A stretch of 64,000 nt of DNA from a virus: positions 1-64,000 of the IMG/VR virus record IMGVR_UViG_3300009495_000010, one strand, 5' to 3'. Made by a program: the position numbers and the translations under genes. Position 1 is the stretch's first letter; each line of letters opens with the position of its first letter. Shown here piece by piece: positions 39,652 to 49,363 of this stretch. The notes under the pieces were generated by a model. That model ran no database searches. It was given only the letters and a program-made list of their open reading frames with translations, and was not told where the DNA came from.

Positions 39652-40064
39652 TGAATGTAAAAATAGAAGGAGTTTGGTGTAAAACAAGGACAGAGTTTGA
39701 TAAGTTGTCTAAAAAAGGTGACTATGATTTGTCTGTATCTTATTATGATATATTTAATCGTTTGATTAAAAGTGATCCTAATAACGCCGAACCTTCTAAT
39801 GTTATTATTTCTATATACATTAGAAAAAGTATTCAAAAGGTTTTATGGGATTTAGATGCAAAAGATGAACGCGATGATGTTAAAATTCTTTATATGTTTA
39901 AATCCTTAAGTGCAGATACCGTTAATGGTTTCAGAGACTTTATTAACTCTATGGTTGAAGAAGATTGTGAATTAGATTTACTTGTGGTTAATAGATGCGA
40001 CTTTCCAAAAACAGGCGTCTTAAGTAAATTTGACAATGTTCGATTCATAGATAACAATGATTAA
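39651..40064 (+). CDS. Unknown protein, coupled by TAATG
   Basis: 137 residues. Alternating charged and hydrophobic segments (KVLWDLDAKDERDDVKILYM, VNGFRDFINSMVEEDCELDL). No motif recognised. It overlaps the previous stop by one base and the next start by 8. Confidence 0.5.
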   Translation: MNVKIEGVWCKTRTEFDKLSKKGDYDLSVSYYDIFNRLIKSDPNNAEPSNVIISIYIRKSIQKVLWDLDAKDERDDVKILYMFKSLSADTVNGFRDFINSMVEEDCELDLLVVNRCDFPKTGVLSKFDNVRFIDNND

Positions 40065-40656
40065 ACACAAACTTTTTTCTAAGGGTGATCAAATTCATGC
40101 CCTTATTTCTACTACACAACAACCTAACTTATTAATTCCTGTTAGGGCTACAATTTATGATGTAAAGTTTGATGACGTAAACCCTCAATATCAACTTAGA
40201 ATTAAAAAGTTCTATGATCCAGTATATTTCTTAAAAAAGAATCTTTTTGGTGGGCGATTTATTAAAAACTTTGAGGGAAAGGACACTAAAATAAATTTAA
40301 AAAGAGGATTATATTCTACAGTTGCAGATATTGAGAATAACATATTCAATGGTGCTAAATGGAAACAATATATGATTGTGGTTGACTCTGTATTCTGTAC
40401 GAGAACTCGGGTTGAACAAGAAAATCTTTTTAATAGAATACAAACCTTCCATGTTGAGATGAAACTGAAAGAGTTGTATGAGCTAGTAAATAGATCTTCA
40501 TATAGAAATGGTGAATTTTACTGGCACACAAAGGGTGAATACGTAAAATCTTTACAAAAATTTCTAGGAGATAAATATCCTAAAGATGACAAATGGTCTG
40601 ATAATCTACTATATAGACCTGATACCGATGAGATGGACAACGTTGAATGGGTATAA
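40057..40656 (+). CDS. Unknown protein upstream of the baseplate module
   Basis: 199 residues. The sequence (PVRATIYDVKFDDVNPQYQL, RIKKFYDPVYFLKKNLFGGR) looks like a beta-rich basic domain. A T4-late-like TATAAATA box sits across its stop. Could be a small tail assembly factor, but nothing shows it. Confidence 0.5.
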   Translation: MIKHKLFSKGDQIHALISTTQQPNLLIPVRATIYDVKFDDVNPQYQLRIKKFYDPVYFLKKNLFGGRFIKNFEGKDTKINLKRGLYSTVADIENNIFNGAKWKQYMIVVDSVFCTRTRVEQENLFNRIQTFHVEMKLKELYELVNRSSYRNGEFYWHTKGEYVKSLQKFLGDKYPKDDKWSDNLLYRPDTDEMDNVEWV

Positions 40657-40659
40657 ATA
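40652..40659 (+). promoter_or_regulatory. TATAAATA late-promoter box
   Basis: Exact match to the T4 late promoter consensus TATAAATA. It overlaps the stop of 40057-40656 and lies 51 bases before the first baseplate gene. A second box (GATATATATAA) is at 40682-40692. Chance match in AT-rich DNA is possible. Confidence 0.45.
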
Positions 40660-40710
40660 TATTATCCTACTACAATAAGTAGATATATATAAAAAAAGAA
40701 ATTCATATTT

Positions 40711-42555
40711 ATGTCTGGAATTGGTAACGATGCAAATTTTATTTTTAAGAAGGTTTTAAATGTTGTTGATAAAACTACAGGTTTAGAAGTAACTGAATAT
40801 TTTTATGATGACACTGTAAATGGAAGAGAAGTTGTAACTAGAACACCAAAATCTGGTGCTCTTGATTCTCCTAAACCATCAGCGGCAGATCAGAAGGGAA
40901 CAGGTAAAACAACATTAAATCAAGAAAGTGTTTTCGGTGAAGCACAGGGTACAAGTTCAATGTATCCTGAAAAGGGCGTAGATTCTAGAGCGTATCCTAT
41001 AAAATCCGTAGTGAGCGGTGAAAAAGGAGACACATATGAAGACAAAGGTGAAACCGTTACTTTTGGAAAAGCACCTCGAAGTTTATTTAATAATTGGACA
41101 TTACATAGATATCAAAACAGGGCTGGTACAGTTTCAGAAGATTCCGGTACAGAATATAATGGAAAAACATATAATAAACCAGTAACTGCGGCATTAGCCG
41201 AAAACTTACAAAAAAATCCAACGGCACGAAATATAGTAGAGTACTCGCAATCTGTTGGTGGTGCATGCTTCTCTTACAGTTATAGTGATTTTATTCAAAT
41301 GGAGCATTACGGCCAAATATCTAATGATTATTTGGTTACACTTAGGAGATTTGCATATCCTGTGGGTGATGACTTATTAAGTCCTAAAACTGCAGGAACT
41401 AAAGCTAAAAAGGTAGATTCTTCTGCACCTGATTTGGCAAGAGCTGTAACGTGGTTATCTCCAGGTTTAGGTAATGATTTAAAAGAAATATTAAAATTTA
41501 CAACTGGATATCAATGGAAAGAAGCTAAATCAGAAATACAAGATGCACAATCAAGACAAGCTGATAGAGGTGCGGCTGGAAGTATGATTGATAATAGTAA
41601 ATATGGTGCAGCAATTGAATCTGGTTTAAATGGTTTTACATCGGTTCAAGCCAAAAAACTTAGAAACGCAGGTAACGTAGATCATACTAAAGAAACATAT
41701 CCAAACAAAGTGTTTGGACCTCTTAATATTATAGATAAAGTTTTAGCTAGAGAAAAGGGGCTTAAATTTGAACAAGAATTTAAATTATCTTTTCATTATG
41801 ACTTAAAGGCATATCCAGGTACTAGTCCAAAAGTAGCGTTTATGGATACATTAGCCAATGTATTGGCACTTACATATAGTAACGCACCCTTTTGGGGAGG
41901 AGCTACTAGATTCTCAGGAACCGGAAATACTGGTAAGCCATTCGGTAATACAGCTTTATTAGAGAAAGGTGATTATGCAGGTTATTTAGGCTCTATTGCT
42001 GACACGCTTGCAGGTATGGGTGGAAACTTCATGGATCAATTAAAGAAAACAGCATCTAACGTTGCTAATGGAGAGGGTATTAATAAAATCCTAGGTGATT
42101 CTTCTATTCTTGAAAATATTGTAGGTGGAGGTTTAATGAAATTGATGGGAGGACCTAGTGGTGGTGATGTAATTAAAGCATTCTTAACGGGTGATCCAAC
42201 TGGGAACTGGCACGTGACTATAGGTAATCCAATGAATCCTATAATGGTATGTGGAAACTTATGTTTAGAAGATACTAATTTTTCATTTGAAGGACCACTT
42301 GGTTTTGAGGGATTTCCTACTAAAATGAAAGTTGAAGTTAGTCTAAAACCTGGAAGACCAAGAGATAAAACAGATATTGAATCTATGTTTAATGCTGGTC
42401 GAGGTAGAATGTATTTACAACCAGAATGGGGTGAAGGCGAAGGAATAGACATAAACGCTATGTTAAATGTAGATGCATATGGAGATAAATCTGGTAAAGG
42501 AAATCTTGCTAATAAACCATATATGAGTAGAATATCTGATATGGCTGCTGGTTAA
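40711..42555 (+). CDS. Baseplate/tail-tube-associated structural protein (gp48/gp54-like candidate)
   Basis: 614 residues. The C-terminal 130 residues contain WHVTIGNPMNPIMVCGNLCL, GPLGFEGFPTKMKVEVSLKP and GRPRDKTDIESMFNAGRGRM. This is a pattern I associate with tail-tube cap or initiator proteins of contractile phages. The central part has SYSYSDFIQMEHYGQISNDY. It starts the run of baseplate genes, which supports a structural role. The gp48/gp54 call is tentative; structural comparison would decide. Confidence 0.55.
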   Translation: MSGIGNDANFIFKKVLNVVDKTTGLEVTEYFYDDTVNGREVVTRTPKSGALDSPKPSAADQKGTGKTTLNQESVFGEAQGTSSMYPEKGVDSRAYPIKSVVSGEKGDTYEDKGETVTFGKAPRSLFNNWTLHRYQNRAGTVSEDSGTEYNGKTYNKPVTAALAENLQKNPTARNIVEYSQSVGGACFSYSYSDFIQMEHYGQISNDYLVTLRRFAYPVGDDLLSPKTAGTKAKKVDSSAPDLARAVTWLSPGLGNDLKEILKFTTGYQWKEAKSEIQDAQSRQADRGAAGSMIDNSKYGAAIESGLNGFTSVQAKKLRNAGNVDHTKETYPNKVFGPLNIIDKVLAREKGLKFEQEFKLSFHYDLKAYPGTSPKVAFMDTLANVLALTYSNAPFWGGATRFSGTGNTGKPFGNTALLEKGDYAGYLGSIADTLAGMGGNFMDQLKKTASNVANGEGINKILGDSSILENIVGGGLMKLMGGPSGGDVIKAFLTGDPTGNWHVTIGNPMNPIMVCGNLCLEDTNFSFEGPLGFEGFPTKMKVEVSLKPGRPRDKTDIESMFNAGRGRMYLQPEWGEGEGIDINAMLNVDAYGDKSGKGNLANKPYMSRISDMAAG

Positions 42556-42569
42556 AATAAACTATTAAA

Positions 42570-43454
42570 ATGGAGTTTAAAATATTTGTAAATAAAAAAG
42601 TAGGAGACGGTAAATTATTTTTAGCTCAACCTACTATGTTGTTCGGAAGTTTAAATCCCGAAGATTATGTAATGGTTGCTAAACACATTGTTAAGGATGA
42701 TGATTTAGTAAGACCTGATAGAATTGCTACCGAGCATTATGGTACCACTTCGGGATTAGACATTATATTAAAATTCAATGGAGTCTCTGATCCTTTTTCT
42801 ATTAATGTAGGCGAAGAACTTTGGATTCCTATGGACACTATTCCTTATTTTAGATTAGAATCACCACAAATGTACGAGGACAATCCTATTAAAAATCAAT
42901 TTATAAAAACTAAGAGATTAAGTAAAACTGATCAAAGAAGATTAAAGGCACTTAAAAAGAAATATAATAAAGAAAACTTATTGCCACCTAATGTTATTCC
43001 AGTTGGTCGAAAAAATTACGAGTTCGACGGTTCTAATATTAGATTCGGTATGGGACCACAAACCGATGATGTGGTTGATTCTATATTATCTGATATTAGA
43101 AATCAGGATAAGTTTGATAATTCTTCAGACGAAGAATCAAATGTAGCTGAGCTTATAATAGATAGAAATGATAATTCACAGTTAACAGGTGGAAGTGGAT
43201 CAGGAGCAGGAGTAGGTTTTAATGGTGGAGCAGGAAGCTTATATGAAGATCTTTTATCAAGTAATAGTGGAGTTGTTCAAACTGGAAGTGGAGCAGGGAA
43301 TGGAAGTGGAACTGGAAGTGGAACTGGAAGTGGAGAAAATGGTGGTAAAACAGATACGGCTGATAACTTAGGAGGAAATGAACCAGACGGAACTGCACCT
43401 GGAAATGCTGACAATAATCCAACAAATAACCCAGACGCACCTTGCTCTAAATAA
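42570..43454 (+). CDS. LysM-like baseplate wedge protein (gp53-like)
   Basis: 294 residues. The N-terminal 95 residues end in a LysM-like segment: RPDRIATEHYGTTSGLDIIL, then FNGVSDPFSINVGEELWIP. T4 gp53 wedge protein has a LysM fold. The rest is polar with a Gly/Ser-rich tail (GAGNGSGTGSGTGSGENGG) that probably is flexible. It sits between the tube-associated protein and the hub-like protein. Role inferred from family and gene order. Confidence 0.6.
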   Translation: MEFKIFVNKKVGDGKLFLAQPTMLFGSLNPEDYVMVAKHIVKDDDLVRPDRIATEHYGTTSGLDIILKFNGVSDPFSINVGEELWIPMDTIPYFRLESPQMYEDNPIKNQFIKTKRLSKTDQRRLKALKKKYNKENLLPPNVIPVGRKNYEFDGSNIRFGMGPQTDDVVDSILSDIRNQDKFDNSSDEESNVAELIIDRNDNSQLTGGSGSGAGVGFNGGAGSLYEDLLSSNSGVVQTGSGAGNGSGTGSGTGSGENGGKTDTADNLGGNEPDGTAPGNADNNPTNNPDAPCSK

Positions 43455-43462
43455 CATACAAT

Positions 43463-45355
43463 ATGGAATTATCTAACAATATATTAGCGGTTGTAGAGCC
43501 AGCAATTAGGCCAACTGAGATTAAGATGGATGCACTTGCTGAAGAAAAAAAAGATGAAGCAGAGTACAAACAATCTACTATGGTTGCAACTCTTAAGCCG
43601 TTTATACTTATTAATGGTTATCAATTTGCGCCAACCGATGTTGTGCGCTTTGAATTAAATTTATCAGGTGATTTACCAGAATGTGAAATTGAATTAAGCG
43701 ACGAAGCTGGAAAGTTTGCAGTTGGTAGTTATCCAAGAGATGGTGATTTCTTTACAATACTTATAAATTCTAAAAATCAAGAAACATTTAAATCCATCCA
43801 TATGGATTTCGATATCGTATCCTGTGAATCTCCAAAAGATGGAAATGTTGGAACTGCTACATTTGAAATGTTTGGAGTTTGTAAAATTCCTAGAATAAAA
43901 TCTGAAGATTGCAGAAATTTTGAAAGTGCAGATTCTTTAACTCATTTGGAAGAAGTAGCTAGAGACTTAGAATTAGGTTTAGCAACTAATATTGATGCAG
44001 CAGATGATGTTCAATCTAGGATTATGGCATTTGAGCCATACCTTAGTTTTATAAAAAAGATAATTAAAGAAAGTTATGTGGGTGAAGAATCTTTTCAAAA
44101 GTTTTGGATAGATCCATATTATTATATGAATTATGTAGATGTAAATGCATTATTTAATTCACCTAATCCACCAATAGAAGAATTTGCTGAATCATTGGCT
44201 TCAGCTGCCGAATCAATGGTATCTACAACTGAGTCTGAAAAAAATGCCAAAACAGGAAACGACATTGAAGTGCCGTTATTATTGACAAACCATATTGCGT
44301 TTATGGGAAATAGTTCGTTTATAGAAAAATCTAACATATTAAATAGTTCTGCAAATATTAGTGCAAAAAACGGATACGCTAGAGAGGTAACTATTTATAA
44401 TAACAACGGTGATGATGGTGAGAAAAAACAAGAATTTAGAATAGAGCCTTTAGGTGGAAATGATTTAAAAGAATTAGAAGAGCCATTAAAGGGCAATAGA
44501 AACGATACAAGACATGTTGATCAAATTAAGTACAAATATATTGGAAGACAAGAAGCTGGTGATGATGGATTAGGTAACGTACATCCTAATGCTGCATTTT
44601 CACAACTGCACAATGCACAAAATGAGGCTGAAACACAAAAAATGAAATTAGAAGTTACTTTAAATTCATTTAATCCATCTTTATATAAGTATCAAAAGAT
44701 TCCTGTTTTAATGTATATTACTAACCCTAAAGCTATTCAACAAAACGAAAGAATTAAAGGTGATAAAAAAGAATTAGGTATGGATAAAGATGAGCCTTTT
44801 GGATTAGAAGAGGCTAGCGAAGATTTAGCAGATGCTGGTAAAAATAGCCCAAGTCAAGCTTTAGATTCATTTTTATCAGGTTATTATATAATTGAAAGTA
44901 TTATATATGAAGTAGAAGGAGATGTCACAAAACAAACAATGACACTTCTTAGAAGAGAGTGGCCAACAAGAACAGAAAATCTAATTAATCCACCTGGACT
45001 TGAAGATGCAACAGACGAGGAAAAAGCAGATAATGTGGCTGAAAATAGTCCTGAACCAGAACCAGAACCAACTCCAGAACCAACTCCAGAACCAACTCCA
45101 GAACCAACTCCAGAACCAACTCCAGAACCAACTCCAGAACCAACTCCAGATGTTGAATTAGAATATGAAATATTAATAACAGGTAATTTCTTAAGAATAG
45201 TTGTATTTGATGCAAGTGGAGCTGAAGTATACAGTGGTGATCCTAGAATTAGAACAGGTACAATATTAGATGAAGGCGGAGTTGTAAATGAAGCTAAATC
45301 ATTTTTAGACCCATCGGGACAAGACCCTAGCGTCCAAAATATGCAAAAAAAATAA
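43463..45355 (+). CDS. Baseplate hub protein (gp27/gpD-like) with PEPT repeat
   Basis: 630 residues. It opens with a hub-type beta domain (LKPFILINGYQFAPTDVVRF, ELNLSGDLPECEIELSD). A hub-style central part (FWIDPYYYMNYVDVNALFN) matches the gpD/gp27 family, which forms the trimeric platform at the tail tip. Near the C-terminus a proline-rich spacer (PEPT x7) precedes a final beta domain (YEILITGNFLRIVVFDASGA). It is followed by the gp5-like gene two genes later, the usual partner of gp27. Confidence 0.65.
   Translation: MELSNNILAVVEPAIRPTEIKMDALAEEKKDEAEYKQSTMVATLKPFILINGYQFAPTDVVRFELNLSGDLPECEIELSDEAGKFAVGSYPRDGDFFTILINSKNQETFKSIHMDFDIVSCESPKDGNVGTATFEMFGVCKIPRIKSEDCRNFESADSLTHLEEVARDLELGLATNIDAADDVQSRIMAFEPYLSFIKKIIKESYVGEESFQKFWIDPYYYMNYVDVNALFNSPNPPIEEFAESLASAAESMVSTTESEKNAKTGNDIEVPLLLTNHIAFMGNSSFIEKSNILNSSANISAKNGYAREVTIYNNNGDDGEKKQEFRIEPLGGNDLKELEEPLKGNRNDTRHVDQIKYKYIGRQEAGDDGLGNVHPNAAFSQLHNAQNEAETQKMKLEVTLNSFNPSLYKYQKIPVLMYITNPKAIQQNERIKGDKKELGMDKDEPFGLEEASEDLADAGKNSPSQALDSFLSGYYIIESIIYEVEGDVTKQTMTLLRREWPTRTENLINPPGLEDATDEEKADNVAENSPEPEPEPTPEPTPEPTPEPTPEPTPEPTPEPTPDVELEYEILITGNFLRIVVFDASGAEVYSGDPRIRTGTILDEGGVVNEAKSFLDPSGQDPSVQNMQKK
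45050..45148 (+). repeat. 12-bp tandem repeat encoding PEPT
   Basis: CCAGAACCAACT is repeated about seven times in perfect phase inside the hub gene, encoding a stiff Pro-Glu-Pro-Thr linker. Confidence 0.9.
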
Positions 45356-45368
45356 AGATAAATAATAT

Positions 45369-46796
45369 ATGTCAGACTTTAAACATATTAACGAGTTTAG
45401 AAAAGGTTCTATTTTAAGTAAGATCAGTGAAGATCCAACTTATCTTAGTTTTTTCTTCATGTTTGACGGTGTAGATAGAGAGCATTCTCCTTTGTTAGCA
45501 GGTCCAGCGGAAGAGTATCTAGAAAAAATGGTAGATGCTAATATGGGTACAACGTATGCCAAAAAATTAGCTAATTTTAGAAAGGTGCTTTTTAAAATCA
45601 ATAAAGAAATGCCATGGTTTTGGCAAAGTGTTACGGGCTTGGAGTTAGTAGAAACTTACGGTAAAATGGACGAGCCATACAGAGGACAAGAACGACCAAA
45701 GATAGAGATAGAATGTCTAGAAGAAAACGTAGAGTTAACTGCAGTCGCATTGATGACTTTATATAAGAACGCATGTTATGATTTTAGAAGATATGTAGAA
45801 ATATTACCAAAAAACTTAAGACACTTCAGAGTTTGGACTGTACTTTCAGAAGTTAGAACATTTCAACAAAATACTGTTGCGAGAGATTTAAATTTATATG
45901 GTGCTGAAATGCCTGGAAACGAATCAGGCTCTTCCGTCAATCTTATACCTAAAGCAAAAGGATATGAAACAGCCGCCGGAAGAAATGCTGGCACATTTGA
46001 CACACCACTAGTTAAACAATATACCGCTGATGCAAAACCACATGTTATGTTTGAGTTGGGTTTCTGTGAATGGGAAATAGACACAATTGCTGGGGTGTTT
46101 GCGGATCAATCTAAAAATCCAGAACGTAAAAAACCAAAAGTATCTTTTATATGGCAAACTGGTTTTATATCTGGTTCTAAGTTTGGTGAAAATATAGTTA
46201 CTGAGGAACAAAGTCCATTATTTCCAGCTGGAAAGCCAGATGATGGATTATATCCTAATCAACCATTCAATCCGCTAGCAATTGCACAAAATGCAATAAG
46301 TGATAAAGTTAATGGACTTGCAAGTGGTTTAGTGAATAGATTTAATAATTTAAAAAATAGTTTACCAGGATTTGGTAATAATCCTTTAGGTAGAGTTTAT
46401 CCAGAGGGTTTAACGGGAGCCGCGGCTACTTTAGCAAATAGAGGTATGGATGCTGTAAAGGGATTATTATTGGATAATGTGCATGGGAGTACAGGCTTCT
46501 TAGGAAGTTTAAGTGATATTAATAGTGCACTAGAAGCTGGAAGTGTAAACGCTATTTTAAATTTAGCTGGACAATTAAATCAAAATAATACTAACATTCC
46601 AGATAATGGAAATATTACACCTGTCGGTGTATACGATCCAGGAATTGATAGTTCTCCTGATTTGCCAATTAATCAAAAGGTGTATGATCCTATTGCACAA
46701 GAACCAGAAAGTCAAAACATTACACCTGGAAGAATTCATGAACCAGGTGTTGATAGTAGCCCAGATGATAACATTAACGAGAACGTACATTCATAA
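45369..46796 (+). CDS. Baseplate/tail structural protein, unassigned
   Basis: 475 residues. The N-terminal half is compact (DPTYLSFFFMFDGVDREHSP, LRHFRVWTVLSEVRTFQQNT). The C-terminal third is Asn/Gly/Pro-rich with a near-repeat (NITPVGVYDPGIDSSPDLPI and NITPGRIHEPGVDSSPDDNI). Its place between hub-like and gp5-like genes supports a tail-tip role. No family name is given with confidence. Confidence 0.55.
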   Translation: MSDFKHINEFRKGSILSKISEDPTYLSFFFMFDGVDREHSPLLAGPAEEYLEKMVDANMGTTYAKKLANFRKVLFKINKEMPWFWQSVTGLELVETYGKMDEPYRGQERPKIEIECLEENVELTAVALMTLYKNACYDFRRYVEILPKNLRHFRVWTVLSEVRTFQQNTVARDLNLYGAEMPGNESGSSVNLIPKAKGYETAAGRNAGTFDTPLVKQYTADAKPHVMFELGFCEWEIDTIAGVFADQSKNPERKKPKVSFIWQTGFISGSKFGENIVTEEQSPLFPAGKPDDGLYPNQPFNPLAIAQNAISDKVNGLASGLVNRFNNLKNSLPGFGNNPLGRVYPEGLTGAAATLANRGMDAVKGLLLDNVHGSTGFLGSLSDINSALEAGSVNAILNLAGQLNQNNTNIPDNGNITPVGVYDPGIDSSPDLPINQKVYDPIAQEPESQNITPGRIHEPGVDSSPDDNINENVHS

Positions 46797-46798
46797 GT

Positions 46799-47515
46799 AT
46801 GAATAATAAAGAATTAGTTGAAGATAATCTAAGAGAAACTCATTGGTTAGGAGAAGTTGTAGTAAACGAAGATCCTTTACTTAATGGTAGGTGTCGTGTA
46901 AAAGTTTATGGTAAATTTGATAAACTAACGGATGACGCTATTCCATGGGCAACTCCTATGAATAGAGATCAGGTTGGGGCACATGCTGTTCCGAGAGTTG
47001 GAGATATTGTTGCAGTTAGATTTGATAATGGTAACATATATCATCCAGAGTATTGGTTTCAAATAGATCAAAACACTGATTTAAAGACAGATGTTTTAGA
47101 AGCTTCTGATGCACCACACGATGTAATTAGTTTAGTGTATGACGCGGAAAGAAATGTTAGAATATATCATTCACCCGAAGATGGTTTAGTTATTACTCGA
47201 GGAAGTGGCGCTAAAGAAAGACCTATGATACAAATCGACGAGGAAGGTTTTATTAAGATAAGTACAGACGCAAAAATGTTTTTAGATTGTGGTGATATAT
47301 TTGTTTCAAATGAAGGTGAACCTGGTGCAGATGAGACAGAACCAGCAGTAAGGGGTCAATCTTTACAAGATTGGTTACAAACATGGTTAGATGACTATAA
47401 TGCACATATACACCCAACCGGAGTTGGACCTACTGGACCTCCAATGCCACCGACACCAGCTACGGTTGGTAAATTATCAAGTTCACATATTAAGTATCAA
47501 CAAAAGAATAAATAA
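46799..47515 (+). CDS. gp5-like baseplate OB-fold/spike protein
   Basis: 238 residues. The OB-fold segment runs from about residue 15 to 95: WLGEVVVNEDPLLNGRCRVK, IPWATPMNRDQVGAHAVPRV, GDIVAVRFDNGNIYHPEYWF. This is the gp5/gpV family pattern. There is no lysozyme domain like that of T4 gp5. The C-terminal part (DGLVITRGSGAKERPMIQID, EEGFIKISTDAKMFLDCGDI) is beta-repeat-like and may form the spike base. It ends in a Pro/Gly-rich tail (PTGVGPTGPPMPPTP). Confidence 0.75.
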   Translation: MNNKELVEDNLRETHWLGEVVVNEDPLLNGRCRVKVYGKFDKLTDDAIPWATPMNRDQVGAHAVPRVGDIVAVRFDNGNIYHPEYWFQIDQNTDLKTDVLEASDAPHDVISLVYDAERNVRIYHSPEDGLVITRGSGAKERPMIQIDEEGFIKISTDAKMFLDCGDIFVSNEGEPGADETEPAVRGQSLQDWLQTWLDDYNAHIHPTGVGPTGPPMPPTPATVGKLSSSHIKYQQKNK

Positions 47516-47517
47516 TT

Positions 47518-49317
47518 ATGCCTGCACTTTGGCCAACATTTATACCAAACTTAGCAAGCGATATAGCTGGACGAGAATTTACAAAACCAGGTGGTGCTAT
47601 AGTTTCATATGCTCTCCCAAAAGTTGGTGTTAATCAAGTTCCTATTTTCCCTCCTTCCCAAGATTTAGTTAAATCTATTAAGCCTGGAAATCCACTAAAC
47701 GTGTCATTAACAACAGATCCCACTGCAATGGTAAACGCTATTAATCTGGCACCTTTAAGTGGGAGATATGATTTTGGCGTAAGAGTTGCTGAAAGATATT
47801 TAGAAGCCGTAAAGGGTTTAGCAATGACACCTTTCGGTGCAACACATACTAATAATCCAGCCGCTGAGTTTTTACTAAAACAAGGATACGGTTTAGTATT
47901 TGAAAGATTATTAAAAGAAGGCGATATTCCATTGCAAGATCAATATGACGATGATGGTAATTTAACCGAAATGGGCAAAGAGTCACATCCAGATTATGCT
48001 GATTTTTGTCCAGATCCCGTTGAACAGCCAGATCCAGTTGAGGAACAAAAGAAACTTGATAAAAAATTTAGTAAATTTATAGAAGAATATAAGAATGATT
48101 CTACTATGGATTTAAAAAAGTTTAGATTTTTTGAATTTCCATGCCTAACTGGAAATGAAACACAAGATGACATAGAAAAGATATTTGCGTCTAGGTTATT
48201 ACAACAATTTGAAAGGCTTTCAAATAAGAATACTAAATGGGAATTCTATATTTGGTTAGCATGTCTTGGTTCAGAAAATTATAATAATTCAAGTGGATTT
48301 GGTGGAGGGTGGTCAGGTATGCCATATCCTAATGTTAATACTAACGCTAGAAATGATATTGAAGATGCTGGTTATGATTGGAAACAACTAGTAGACAATG
48401 TTAGTGCTCTTTGTATTGAAGCTATCCATGAAGTACATCCAACAGAAGAGGAAAATACATGGTCATTCTTTAATACTACATTATTAAGAACGAGAATTAA
48501 AAAAGATCCAACTGGACCAATTACTTTACCATATGAATTAGATTGTCCATTGAATGAATATAAAATTCAAGTGGCTTATGATTATGAAACTGATAGTAAA
48601 AGACCTAAAATTTTAACGTCACATGTTATCGCAACATTTAGCTGGTATCCCGGGGTAAGAAGTGGATCATTTAGTGCAAATGCAGAAGGTGTTGTTATTA
48701 ATGCTCCTAAATTTACTAAAAATAATAATTGGGTTAAATCAAAATATGGTGAACAAGAATTAAAAAATGGTTGGCGCAAAATTCCGAATGCAATGAGTAG
48801 TGCTAGAACACCTGAAGATGTTATCGACATAAACCCAACTACAGGTGGAACTATATTTAAATTTCAAAGACATCAAGTGGTAGAAGCTAAGACTGCTGCA
48901 GAAGAATGTGATGCTGCAGAAGAAGATAGTAATATAGACTATACTTGGCCAGGTGGTGATCCATATGAAGAAATGGCAGAAATAACTATCGCATATTGGT
49001 ACGCGTGTTTAGTAAAACCATTTACACCATCTCCATCAGCTTTACCGGCGTTGATTCCCCCACCACTCACTGGGATCTATATTCCAATTTATTATGGTGG
49101 TAAAAAAAGATTGGCTAAAAATTTAAGAAGGGCATGGAACACTGGAAAAACGTTTTCAATTCTTCCCGCTCCAATGCCACCTGCACTAGCAGTTTCAACT
49201 GCTGTTGCTGCAGCCTATATGTTACACTTATTAGAATTTAAATTATTATATCTTGGTGGAATTCCCACACCTGTTGGACCCGTGCCTATGGTTGGAATTG
49301 TACCGGTAGTATTCTAA
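47518..49317 (+). CDS. Large tail/baseplate-locus protein, unassigned
   Basis: 599 residues. The first residues (MPALWPTFIPNLASDIAGRE) and the Pro/Ala-rich hydrophobic end (STAVAAAYMLHLLEFKLLYL, GGIPTPVGPVPMVGIVPVVF) are distinctive. The middle is soluble with charged and aromatic segments. It starts two bases after the gp5-like stop. Hydrophobic C-terminus suggests membrane contact or a tape/tip function, but no family is recognised. Confidence 0.5.
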   Translation: MPALWPTFIPNLASDIAGREFTKPGGAIVSYALPKVGVNQVPIFPPSQDLVKSIKPGNPLNVSLTTDPTAMVNAINLAPLSGRYDFGVRVAERYLEAVKGLAMTPFGATHTNNPAAEFLLKQGYGLVFERLLKEGDIPLQDQYDDDGNLTEMGKESHPDYADFCPDPVEQPDPVEEQKKLDKKFSKFIEEYKNDSTMDLKKFRFFEFPCLTGNETQDDIEKIFASRLLQQFERLSNKNTKWEFYIWLACLGSENYNNSSGFGGGWSGMPYPNVNTNARNDIEDAGYDWKQLVDNVSALCIEAIHEVHPTEEENTWSFFNTTLLRTRIKKDPTGPITLPYELDCPLNEYKIQVAYDYETDSKRPKILTSHVIATFSWYPGVRSGSFSANAEGVVINAPKFTKNNNWVKSKYGEQELKNGWRKIPNAMSSARTPEDVIDINPTTGGTIFKFQRHQVVEAKTAAEECDAAEEDSNIDYTWPGGDPYEEMAEITIAYWYACLVKPFTPSPSALPALIPPPLTGIYIPIYYGGKKRLAKNLRRAWNTGKTFSILPAPMPPALAVSTAVAAAYMLHLLEFKLLYLGGIPTPVGPVPMVGIVPVVF

Positions 49318-49363
49318 AAAATAATAGGATATATATTATGTTACACCTTTAATATAAAAATAA

